DNA of 64,000 nucleotides from Akkermansiaceae bacterium (GTDB lineage: Bacteria > Verrucomicrobiota > Verrucomicrobiia > Verrucomicrobiales > Akkermansiaceae): positions 20,664 through 84,663 of the forward strand of contig CAIRGO010000303.1 in assembly GCA_903878115.1 (NCBI GenBank), read 5' to 3'. Positions within the stretch are counted from its first letter, which is position 1. Every line of letters starts with the position of its first letter. The notes beneath the pieces were generated by a model. That model made no database searches. It was not told the origin of the DNA and saw only the letters and a list, made by a program, of their open reading frames with translations. Position numbers and translations under genes: made by a program. Shown in pieces: positions 27,068 through 36,100 of the stretch.

Positions 27068-28828
27068 TTAGCCATTGATGATTCCCGCAGCCTTACTGGC
27101 GCGTTCGTTGGCAAGTAATGGAATTTGGTAATTGGTTTCAGTAATGACAACACCCTGATCCGAGATGCGTGAGAGGGTCATATTGGAGAATTCGGCAACA
27201 TCTTCGCCGAGTTTTTTAAAGACGTTTTCAATCGTGGGAATCGAGAGCTTTTCCTTGCTGATTACTTGAATCAAATCGCGGAGGATTTCCCAATCGTCAT
27301 GCGCTTGCCCAAGAGGCATGGTGGCCTGATTGAGGCGTTGCAAACGACCACTGAGATTGACCATCGATCCTCGCTTTTCGGTGAAAGCAGAGGAGGGGAG
27401 AACTACATTCGCAGCGCTTGCTGTGGGATTTGCAGAATGGTTGACGTGAAGATGGAAGCTAAGTTTGCTCAAATCATCAGCGGTAAATTCTGCATCGCTG
27501 ATCAAGTCTTCTCCGAGAGAGATGAGAGCGCTGATTGCTCCGCTGCGCACACCCTCACGAACGGCGTTCAGTTGGCTGGAGGGGTCGGCTTGTTGCAAGA
27601 TGAGCTTTGCGCCCGTTGTGTTAGGATTTTTATCAGCTGCTACGAGGAGATGATCTGCTTCACCGATGCGAGGAACGACGCTCAGTGCTGTCACGCCTAA
27701 TTGCTGAGTCAATTGCTTGGCCAGATAGAGTTCTTCATTGGTCATGCGCCCAGAGGCAATCACAGCGATTTGAGTGGCAGAAAACTTTTGCAATTCTTGA
27801 GCGATTTTGGCGTATGCTTCCGACCATGTTATCGGATTGTGCGCACCATTCACACTGCGCAGTAATGGCTCAGTAAGCCGTGCGTCGCTGTCGATGTAGT
27901 GGAAATTCAAACGATGGGAGTCAGGCATCCAGCAGGAGTTTACTTCATCGTTTTGGCGAGGTGTGATGCGATGGATTTTATTCTCACGAGTCCACACGAC
28001 AATATTTGTTCCCGTGCCACAATTCATATCGATGGTCTTGGTTTCTTTCAAAAACCAAACTCTCATTTGAAAGCGGAAATCGTTAGATGTGAGAGCTCCG
28101 ACTGGGCAGATGTCAGCAGTATTGAGAGAATAGTTTGAATCCAATCGACGCCCCGGATGAACCGTGAGAGTGGTATGGGTGCCGCGTTGGGTAAAGCCTA
28201 ACACAGGATCACCTGCCACTTCTTCCATAAATCGAATGCAACGGCTGCACATAATGCAGCGCTCGTCATCAAGGCGAATTCGTGGGCCAATATCCACATT
28301 TTTTGGTTTCTTCACCTTCAGATCGATGAAGCGCGATGCACCTTTACCGAAGCCGACAGAAAACTCCTGCAAACGACATTCACCCGCCTGATCACAGATG
28401 GGGCAGTCGAGTGGGTGATTGATTAAAAGAAATTCCATTACTCCTTGTCGGCATTTTTCCACCAATTCACCAGTGGTGCGGATGCCCATATTCTCGGCTA
28501 CCGTGTTGGCACAAGCGATGACCGGACGCGGCATCCAGCCGATAGGTTCATAGCCATTTTCATCACGTGTTGGTTCTTGACCAGGCGCGGGACGCGGAGC
28601 CATGCCCATTTGCACGAGACACATCCGGCAATTGCCTGGAACAGAAAGTTTTGGATGATAGCAATAATGCGGCACTTCTACCTTCACAGCGCGGCAAGCC
28701 TCGATCATCCGAGTCCCACGGGGGAACTGATGCCAGACGCCGTCGATTTGCACGTTGACCATGCCTTTCTCGGCAGCGAGGTCTTTTGGTAACTTGATTT
28801 CCGCAGGGGCCGTGGTGGTGTCGCTCAT
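27068..28828 (-). CDS. nuoG: NADH-quinone oxidoreductase subunit G (short form)
   Basis: The large iron-sulfur subunit of complex I, first gene of this locus. It is 586 residues, shorter than the usual 680-900, and ends inside the degenerate molybdopterin-like domain. Clusters: [2Fe-2S] Cys near 52-69 (HYCYHPKLSVPGNCRMC), the His/Cys 4Fe-4S site HPLDCPICDQAGEC, and DDERCIMCSRC with a distal Cys in DICPVGAL. ATG at 28828 has no Shine-Dalgarno sequence. A 148-bp gap with two palindromes separates it from the upstream ABC gene. Confidence 0.96.
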   Translation of the reverse strand: MSDTTTAPAEIKLPKDLAAEKGMVNVQIDGVWHQFPRGTRMIEACRAVKVEVPHYCYHPKLSVPGNCRMCLVQMGMAPRPAPGQEPTRDENGYEPIGWMPRPVIACANTVAENMGIRTTGELVEKCRQGVMEFLLINHPLDCPICDQAGECRLQEFSVGFGKGASRFIDLKVKKPKNVDIGPRIRLDDERCIMCSRCIRFMEEVAGDPVLGFTQRGTHTTLTVHPGRRLDSNYSLNTADICPVGALTSNDFRFQMRVWFLKETKTIDMNCGTGTNIVVWTRENKIHRITPRQNDEVNSCWMPDSHRLNFHYIDSDARLTEPLLRSVNGAHNPITWSEAYAKIAQELQKFSATQIAVIASGRMTNEELYLAKQLTQQLGVTALSVVPRIGEADHLLVAADKNPNTTGAKLILQQADPSSQLNAVREGVRSGAISALISLGEDLISDAEFTADDLSKLSFHLHVNHSANPTASAANVVLPSSAFTEKRGSMVNLSGRLQRLNQATMPLGQAHDDWEILRDLIQVISKEKLSIPTIENVFKKLGEDVAEFSNMTLSRISDQGVVITETNYQIPLLANERASKAAGIING

Positions 28829-28908
28829 GGCAATAGTGTAATTTACAACAGGTCAAAAGTCTGTTCGCGCGGACTATGGACGCTTAATGCGTTGCGTGCA
28901 AGAATACT

Positions 28909-28950
28909 TTGTGAAAAATTTCACAAGCTCTGAGAAAAAATTAATTCTCA
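28909..28950. promoter_or_regulatory. Two adjacent palindromes upstream of nuoG
   Basis: ttgtgaaa (28909-28916) and tttcacaa (28919-28926) form an 8-bp inverted repeat with a 2-base centre. Five bases on, tgagaa (28931-28936) and ttctca (28945-28950) form a second with an 8-base spacer. They lie about 80-120 bp upstream of nuoG in the only sizeable gap before the complex I genes and look like regulator binding sites. No convincing -35/-10 pair was found beside them. Confidence 0.4.
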
Positions 28951-28976
28951 ATGAAGTGATTACCCAATTGTCCAGA

Positions 28977-29774
28977 CTATGCCGCTGGCAGTTTGGGGAT
29001 CGATGCGAGCAATCGTTTGGTGTAATCGTGCTGAGGATGATGAAAAACCGACTCGGCCTCGCCATATTCAACTATTTTTCCTTGGTACATCACGGCTATA
29101 TTGTCCGCGATATAACGCACAACTCCGAGATCATGAGAGATGAAAATCATCGTGAGACCTAGGTCTGCGCGGAGTTGTTTGAGGAGATTGAGGATTTGTG
29201 ATTGAATCGAAACATCCAATGCGGAAACCGGTTCATCGGCAATGATGAGCTTAGGTTCAGGAGCGAGCGCACGTGCAATCGCGATCCGCTGCCGCTGTCC
29301 ACCAGAAAACTCATGGGGGTATTTTTTCATCACCGCAGGATCGAGTCCCACCGTTTCCATGAGCTTTATGATACGATCATAGGTTTCCTTGTTGCTCAAG
29401 TTAGGGTGGCGTTGATAAAGCGCTTCCGCTAAAGTGGAAAAAATTGTCATCCGCGGATTCAGCGATGCGTATGGATCTTGAAAAATCATTTGGAAATCCA
29501 GACGACGTTTGCGGATTTGACTAGTGCTAAGATGAGTTAGCGATTCACCATTGAGAACTACTGACCCAGAGGTTGCGGGAATCAGCTGCATTACAGTCCT
29601 TGAAAGTGTCGATTTTCCACAACCAGATTCACCGACAAGTCCAAGAATTTCACCCTTTTCAATGGATAAGGTAACACCATCCACAGCGCGAATGATTTCC
29701 TTGCGCGGAGAAAACAAGTTGCCCGCCATTTTGGTGAAATGCGTTTCTAGCTGATGCAATTCCAGATAAGACAT
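28977..29774 (-). CDS. ABC transporter ATP-binding protein, Opp/Dpp family, orphan
   Basis: A 265-residue ATPase of the oligopeptide/dipeptide (DppF/OppF-like) importer class. Walker A is GESGCGKST near 53-61; the family's FQDPYASLNPRMTI, the signature FSGGQRQRIAIARALAPEPK, Walker B LIIADEPVSALD and the switch His (FISHD) are all present. The C-terminus stops soon after HPQHDYTKRLLASIP, so the usual oligopeptide-HPY tail is shortened. No permease or binding protein gene is near. It lies 10 bp after the secreted low-complexity gene, in an operon with the DUF4175-like protein. Confidence 0.92.
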   Translation of the reverse strand: MSYLELHQLETHFTKMAGNLFSPRKEIIRAVDGVTLSIEKGEILGLVGESGCGKSTLSRTVMQLIPATSGSVVLNGESLTHLSTSQIRKRRLDFQMIFQDPYASLNPRMTIFSTLAEALYQRHPNLSNKETYDRIIKLMETVGLDPAVMKKYPHEFSGGQRQRIAIARALAPEPKLIIADEPVSALDVSIQSQILNLLKQLRADLGLTMIFISHDLGVVRYIADNIAVMYQGKIVEYGEAESVFHHPQHDYTKRLLASIPKLPAA

Positions 29775-29784
29775 AAGAAACTCT

Positions 29785-30405
29785 TTATTTGGTCAGTGCA
29801 CGATTGTAGGCGTCAAGGGCTTGACGATATTCTTCCGGGAAATCTTGAGTGGCTGTTCCTGAAGCTTTCGGCACCCGGCGCTCCTCGCTTTTCTCGCCAT
29901 TCGCACCACCACCGCTTGCCGTGTTAGCGGAGTCAGAGTCACCAGTGCTGCCCATTCCTGGTTTGTTACCTGGTTTATTGCCAGGCTTTTTCTCGTCGCC
30001 CTCAGCACCTTCGCCCATCATGCGTTTCATCATTTCCATCATTCCCTCAGCACCTGGTTGTGGTTGTCCCTCACCTTTTTGCTGCTTTTGCTTGGCTGCT
30101 TCAAAAATCTTTTCGATCACTTCAGTTTGCGCGGCAATTGTATCACCGCCAGTGTTGTATTCGAGCAAATTGTCTGTTGCTTCATCCATGATCACTTCGC
30201 ACTCATCGAGTAGTTTGATCACTTTCTCTTGCGTTTGCTCAATTTTCAACTGCTGAATGTCGGCGGCCAATTTATCTTGATCCGCAGAGGTTTTCACGGC
30301 TCCTGTCTGATGCTCAGAAATTTTTTGTGTCGTATCTTTTTTCGGCTCTTCTTGAGCTAGGCAAAGCAATGGTAATAGGGGAATGATAGAAAATATGGTT
30401 TTCAT
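29785..30405 (-). CDS. Secreted low-complexity protein, unknown function
   Basis: 206 residues. A signal peptide (MKTIFSIIPLLPLLCLA) is followed by a helical, charged region (LAADIQQLKIEQTQEKVIKLLDECEVIMDEAT), a Met/Glu-rich stretch (EGMMEMMKRMMGEG), and a Gly/Asn/Ser-rich linker. It ends FPEEYRQALDAYNRALTK, a short helix resembling tails of other Verrucomicrobial and Planctomycete secreted proteins encoded with DUF4175-type genes. ATG overlaps the upstream stop as ATGA. No family named with confidence. Confidence 0.7.
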   Translation of the reverse strand: MKTIFSIIPLLPLLCLAQEEPKKDTTQKISEHQTGAVKTSADQDKLAADIQQLKIEQTQEKVIKLLDECEVIMDEATDNLLEYNTGGDTIAAQTEVIEKIFEAAKQKQQKGEGQPQPGAEGMMEMMKRMMGEGAEGDEKKPGNKPGNKPGMGSTGDSDSANTASGGGANGEKSEERRVPKASGTATQDFPEEYRQALDAYNRALTK

Positions 30406-33044
30406 GGTTTCAGCTCAATGGATCGTTTAAGTTCTTCTAGGGCACGAGTGCGGGCGCGGATATCTTGTTCTTGTTGAATCATTTTCATGACGCGTAACAT
30501 AAATTCAAAATCTTCGTCTTCGGGGTTGCCGCCGCCACCGCCGCCGCCACCGCCAGCTTGGTCATCTTTTTCACCGTCTAATTTTTTCGCCCATTCCTTG
30601 AGGCGTTTTGCCCAATAATCAGAAGTATTCGCTGAGCGGAAGGTGTAATTATTTCTCATCATTTCACGGATTTCCTCCAGCGAAGAATCGATAGCGGGAG
30701 TCTTCGATGAATCACGCATCTCTTTTAAAATTTCCTGATAAACTGGTTTGTTTGTGCGAGTGAAGAAGTGTCCGAGATCCTCCTCAATCCAGCGAATGTC
30801 AGAGGCATTCATGGCTTGCTTACGATCTAAGTCGGTCAAAACTGTTAGCACGGATGGATCAACAGAAGAAGAAGCCATTCCAGTGGCTTTCGTAGATGAT
30901 TCAATGAGTGTGTTGGTGATGGAGTCTTGTTCTGAGGCGGCTTTTTTCAGACGATTGACGAAGGTGGATGCTTCCATATCCTTGTTTGCCTCGCGGGCTT
31001 TCTCGAGCGTTTTTTTCATCTTCTCGATCACTTTCTTCTGCTCTTCCACGGCCTTCTCGACGTCTTTTTTGGTTTGCTCGGGGGTGCTATTATTTTGCTG
31101 AGCATCACCAAGTTTTTGATCAACTTGGGGCATGTCTTTTTCGGCAAGTTCACCGAGTGACTTCATTGACTCGGCCATTTTTTGCATGGTTTCCTTATCG
31201 ATGTCGCCATTGCGTGCTGAGTCCTTCATCAATTGCTCCATGCGCTTGTGGAGATCGTCGATGCGTTGGGTGTTTTCTTGTTCGGCTTTTTGCTGCGCCT
31301 CGATACGTTTGCGATTTTCGTCTTTTTGTAAATCCTCTGGTTTCATGCGCTCCAGACGTTGGTTCTCTTCATTCGCATTTTGCTCGCGGCGTGCGGCATC
31401 TTCTAGTTCGCCGACGATTCGATCAAATTGATTTTTTAGCATTTGAGCATGTTCATCGCGCGTCAGAATGAAAAGCACGATTGGCTCAGAATATACAACA
31501 GGACGCCCTGGTAAGTAGTCTTTGGTGTAGGCGCGTAATATCAGTTTCTGCGGCGCAATGTTAAGCGTAGCAGGACAAAACGCTGTTGGTTTGTTCAATC
31601 TTCGCGATGTCGGGCTTCCGGGCAATAATTTCATTTCGCCTTTCGCCAGCGCTGAGCTGGGAGCTGAGGGGCTAGCCTCACCATTCCACTCGAGACCAAT
31701 TTCGCTCAAGCCAAAATCATCTTCAGCGAGCACTTCAAAATCTAACGTTTCTTCAGGCAGCAATACTTTTTGTTTTTCGATGCCTTGGATATAAGCAGAG
31801 GGCGCAATGTCTTTGATCGCTTCCACACGGATGCGAAAGCTATTATCTCCCTTTAATGAATAAACATCTGTCCATGAAAAAGGAACGTCAAAGGAGGAAT
31901 TCGCAACTTGAACCGATGTTGAAGTAGCTGTGTTATCTTTCACGGAAAGCTCAGCGGTGAAACCAGGTTTCGGTGTGTCAGCAGCCTTTGCCAATTCAGG
32001 ATTTGGAATATGTGCAATAGGACCAAGGCTTGCTTTCGAGAGACCACGCGAGGCTAGTAAATTGAATGTTAGCGTTGAGCCTTCTACGGCGGTGGCCACG
32101 CCTGATTTGAGATCTAACGTTTCTTTAGGGAGTTGCAAATACTCAGGATATGTTAGATCAGCAGACGCCACTTGGATGGCTGGTCGTAAAGTTGGTTCAA
32201 TACGAATGCTGTGGCGCGCATCACCAACGGCAACAAGTAAGTTTCCCGGCGCGTGCTGCGCAGGCAGTGAAAAAACATAGGCACCATTAGTCAAAGCTGC
32301 GGTGACAGGAGTATTGGCACCAAAGCGAACCTCTCCACTGCTTGGCTTTCTCTCACTATCACTTGCGAGACGCAGCGTCAGGTCAAAAGCTTCACCGTGG
32401 GGAACAACAAGTGAGTGAGGCACATTTTCGAGCGTGGTAAAGGTATATCGTTCAGTGTCTGTGAGTGGCATGGCCCAGCGCTTGAGGGAGTTTAAACCAG
32501 CTTTAGGCGTGAGTAAAAATGCGCAAACTGCAGCAGCACATAAAACGACAGCTGCAGCGACTGCACGTCCAATCCATGTGCGGGGGAGTGCTGAAGTAAG
32601 ACCTTTTGTCTCGGCTTCCTCTGCAACGTGTTCCATCGCGGCACTGCGCAGGCGCGGTGACATGCTTTCTTTCTCCTCTGATTGCCCTTGGAGTTCGATA
32701 ATACCAAGAAGACGATCACCTAAGTCAGGATGCTTTAAGGCAATCAGCCGCGCTAAATCATTCTCTCTGCGGTGTCCCCAGACCCATCTGCGCATCCAGT
32801 AGGGGGCGAAAACAGCAAAAATAGAAGTGCCCGTGAGCAGGATGATCAGTCGAACTACTGCAGGAGTTTGAAAAAAACGATCCAAGGCAAAAACCAACAA
32901 AAAGCTGAAAACTAGACCAATGACACCAGCGAAAAATGCCTCGGCAATTTTGGCCCGCCACAACTTGCGGCGGTATTCATTGAGAAGCTTTTTGAGATTC
33001 TCTGGAATCGGTGTTTGATCCTGTGATAGTTGATGATCTGCCAT
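30402..33044 (-). CDS. DUF4175-like membrane protein with long coiled coil
   Basis: 880 residues. Two helices near 37-57 and 63-84 and a third near 161-180 anchor it; HPDLGDRLLGIIEL between them is a recognisable piece of this protein type. A large exported portion has Ig-like beta repeats (about 190-500), then a long Gln/Glu/Lys-rich coiled coil (about 545-720), a (Gly)9 linker, and a helical end (FEFMLRVMKMIQQEQDIRAR). It heads a three-gene operon with a secreted protein and an orphan ABC ATPase. A promoter-like pair lies just upstream. Function unknown; an envelope scaffold is plausible. Confidence 0.75.
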   Translation of the reverse strand: MADHQLSQDQTPIPENLKKLLNEYRRKLWRAKIAEAFFAGVIGLVFSFLLVFALDRFFQTPAVVRLIILLTGTSIFAVFAPYWMRRWVWGHRRENDLARLIALKHPDLGDRLLGIIELQGQSEEKESMSPRLRSAAMEHVAEEAETKGLTSALPRTWIGRAVAAAVVLCAAAVCAFLLTPKAGLNSLKRWAMPLTDTERYTFTTLENVPHSLVVPHGEAFDLTLRLASDSERKPSSGEVRFGANTPVTAALTNGAYVFSLPAQHAPGNLLVAVGDARHSIRIEPTLRPAIQVASADLTYPEYLQLPKETLDLKSGVATAVEGSTLTFNLLASRGLSKASLGPIAHIPNPELAKAADTPKPGFTAELSVKDNTATSTSVQVANSSFDVPFSWTDVYSLKGDNSFRIRVEAIKDIAPSAYIQGIEKQKVLLPEETLDFEVLAEDDFGLSEIGLEWNGEASPSAPSSALAKGEMKLLPGSPTSRRLNKPTAFCPATLNIAPQKLILRAYTKDYLPGRPVVYSEPIVLFILTRDEHAQMLKNQFDRIVGELEDAARREQNANEENQRLERMKPEDLQKDENRKRIEAQQKAEQENTQRIDDLHKRMEQLMKDSARNGDIDKETMQKMAESMKSLGELAEKDMPQVDQKLGDAQQNNSTPEQTKKDVEKAVEEQKKVIEKMKKTLEKAREANKDMEASTFVNRLKKAASEQDSITNTLIESSTKATGMASSSVDPSVLTVLTDLDRKQAMNASDIRWIEEDLGHFFTRTNKPVYQEILKEMRDSSKTPAIDSSLEEIREMMRNNYTFRSANTSDYWAKRLKEWAKKLDGEKDDQAGGGGGGGGGNPEDEDFEFMLRVMKMIQQEQDIRARTRALEELKRSIELKP
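30528..30554 (-). repeat. GGC/GGT codon run encoding nine glycines
   Basis: Nine consecutive Gly codons lie inside the DUF4175-like gene. The tract mixes GGC and GGT, so it is a peptide linker rather than a pure simple repeat, though trinucleotide slippage would stay in frame and alter linker length. Confidence 0.8.
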
Positions 33045-33065
33045 ATCTACTGCGCGGTAATAACG

Positions 33066-33094
33066 ATTATAGTGTCATCTGCGATAAATGCCAG
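33066..33094 (-). promoter_or_regulatory. Predicted promoter of the DUF4175-like operon
   Basis: On the minus strand CTGGCA (plus 33089-33094) and a perfect TATAAT (plus 33066-33071) are 17 bases apart. The predicted start near 33059 gives a leader of about 15 bases to the ATG at 33044. Confidence 0.5.
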
Positions 33095-33107
33095 CGGATA
33101 TTTTGAA

Positions 33108-36100
33108 TTAAGGGCGTAAATTGACCCTCAATCGCCAGAATTTCTTTAATTGCGAGTCCACAGGTGTTGGGCTTCGATGGAGCAATGCGTTCGATGTGGG
33201 AGAACTACGCGTATTGCTGACCAGTATGACATCGTCAGCAGTCCAAGCAGCCGTGAGGCTATTTGTTGATTCCCAGGTGATGACAAGATCATCAGTGGCA
33301 AAACGCAGATTGTGTTCCAGCACTGCGTATGTTCCTGGGGTGTTAGGTAAAGCATAAGTTTGAAATTTTATCTTCGGCAATAAATGGGCATCGGCAATGA
33401 TCGGATTGCCTCCTAATGCATACTCTAACAGGTTATTCATGCCATCGTTATCTGGATCAGTATTGGCGTTGCTTTGGCCCGCCGATAGCATCCATGCGGC
33501 TAGCGTTAGTGCGTCACTTGTGCCAGGATTTCCGGTGTTTGTTACGCTGCTTCTCCACGAAGTGGCTGCATTTTCGGTAGCGAATTCGGATGGTGCGATC
33601 AAAACGAGAGAGGCTCCCGTGCCATCTGCTTCAGCAGGCCAACCATTCACGTCTTGGTAGGATACGCGACGTATGATAGCATCGTTCGCGGCTTGGATGG
33701 TAATGGTTTCTCCGGAATCAGAAAGATTGCCAGAGAAAGAACCTGCAAGCGGTAATCCGCTGCCGTAACGCATCAGAAAAGCGGTTTTTTTCGAGGCAAT
33801 GATGATCCTCGCATTTGGTGCGAGAGTTGTCCCCAATTCGGAGTCATCAAAGTCAAAACGCACAGCATCGTAAATGTAGAGTCCGCGTAAATCGATATTG
33901 CTGGTTCCGGTGTTCAAAATTTCCAAGTATTCAAAATCGCTAGCACTCGTGTGCCCAGCGGTGATTTCAGCAGGACTTGGGTCGGCCGGATGATACATAA
34001 TTTCACTGATGGCGAGATTTTGCGGCACTGGTGCTGAAGTATCGACGAAAAATGCCGCGTCAACCAAAGCACTCCACGTTGAGGTTGTACTTTGGTAGGC
34101 CCGCGCGCGAATGTGTTTTTCACCATTTCCTGTTAATGTGATCGGTGTACTTGTATTGGCGCGCGTGGCGGCAAGCGATAGATTCATACTAATATCACTG
34201 CTGCTATTATTCGCTTGATGGATTTCTACGGCGATGACATTTGTGCCTGATAGTAACAGCGCAGAAGAAATACTATTGATGGTTTCTTGCGTATCCTCGA
34301 TGGCATCGCCTGAAAAATAATTAAAGGCAGAATTTTGCGGTAGGTTGCCAGCAATGCGCGTGCCATTCAGATAAACTGCATAAGCGTCATCGTATTCCAC
34401 ATCCATCGTAAGATTGGAGATTTGTTGGGGATTCGTAACGGTGAAAGATTTGCGGAAATATGTAGTGGCATATCGAGGCGTTGGTCTTGTTATTGCCGTG
34501 GCTTCATCACCGTCACCGTAGCCCAGCTCTGCGGTGCCAGTTGTCCAAGAGGTATCAGTGAAGGATGTCGCTCGCCAAGCAGTTCCTTGGTTGGAGTTGT
34601 TAGACAAATACTTCCAATTGCCAGCACCCCATGGGATTAAGGTTTCACTGGTCGTGGAAGATGTGAAAACTTGCGCGCCAGATTTTATGGCTCCGCCAAT
34701 GGCGCGTGGGTCTGAGCCATCGGTCATGTAATAAAGAGTTGTTGACGCAGGACCGGTCATGGTTACCTTAGTGCCCGTGCTTTGATAGCCGCCAGAGGGG
34801 ATTACTTGCGGCGCATCGGTGCTGGGATATAGTCCATCATCGCGGAGTTGTTGTAAGACGATCGATTGCCGCGGCGTCAAGTAACTGAGAAGTGAGTTTT
34901 GAGCATTGATCCAATCGTCTTTGGTAAATGGTTCGTTTCTTTTCGCATCTCCCCAGCGCGCACTTTCTGCAATGATGGATTGATCTACGATGGTGGCGAG
35001 TTGGTTGATGCGATTGCTCCATGACGCTGAGGTCAGTGCTCCATTTTGAAACATGTGCTTCTGCACTTGATCGGCCCAGCGCATTCTATACTCAGCATTT
35101 CCTATCAAATCCAAATGTAGGTAATAAGGATTCGAGTAAGTGAAATCCGCTTGGCTGCTCGGCGTAAATGGACCAGTGCGATCTTCATTTACATCGAAAA
35201 AAGAATGTTCGAAATCATGGGCAAAAAAGCGAAATCCATCTCCAGTATTATTGATAGCGCGACGACTGCCAAACCAATTATTGGCCCGTTCGTTTCCTAG
35301 AAATGCCGACATGCAACCGTCCAAATTTCCTGACCAAAAAGTGAGCAATAGATAATCAATCAAGTTATCATCATCTAACAAAACTGGATCGGTTGTGGCG
35401 GTGACGCCATCAGCAGCTTTGCCCATCATTTTAAAATAATTGGCATTGGTGGGATTTGCTTGGTGTGCACGCGAAAGGTTCCACAGGCTTTGCCATGCAG
35501 CCAATGTTCCATCCGTGACTCCGGTCGTATAACCTGAATCTTGTTCGCCTTTAATGACATCGTATTCATCTTTGTTTCCTCCCATGTAGGAGGCGGAAAA
35601 GGCGGCTTCTTTCCGCTCATCTAGATTGAAAAGCCCCCAATAGGTGCCATTCAGATAGAGATGAACATAGCGTACTTTTGACCCTGGCTGTCCCATATCG
35701 GTTTGCGCCATACGAGTAGCTTCTTCACGCAAAAAAGTATTATTTCCATCAGCTTGATACGACCAAGAATAATTTTGTGAAGTGCGAAAATCAATTTGGT
35801 CAAACTCCTGTGTTCCATGCCTGCCAAATAACGGATATATTAATTTCTTCTCACCATAGTCTTCGCGGAAATAAACGTGAAACGCATGCTTAGGGTTATT
35901 TGGATCGCGAGAGAATCCACCGCGCATGCGAAGCCCTGCGTTGACTTGAAATTCGCTAGTGCCATTTGGATTCAGGGCGTCGGGTGGATTAATCCACTCT
36001 AACGAAATTGGTTTTTCCCATGCGAAGCCACGACCGTAGGGGTTGGAGAAAAAGCCTTGTGAACCATTGATATTAAAATAGTTAGATAGATCGGTAGTGA

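Noticed and set aside
30528..30554. GC-rich triplet run as a CRISPR or simple-repeat locus
   Set aside because: It is nine Gly codons in frame inside a coding region, without spacers.
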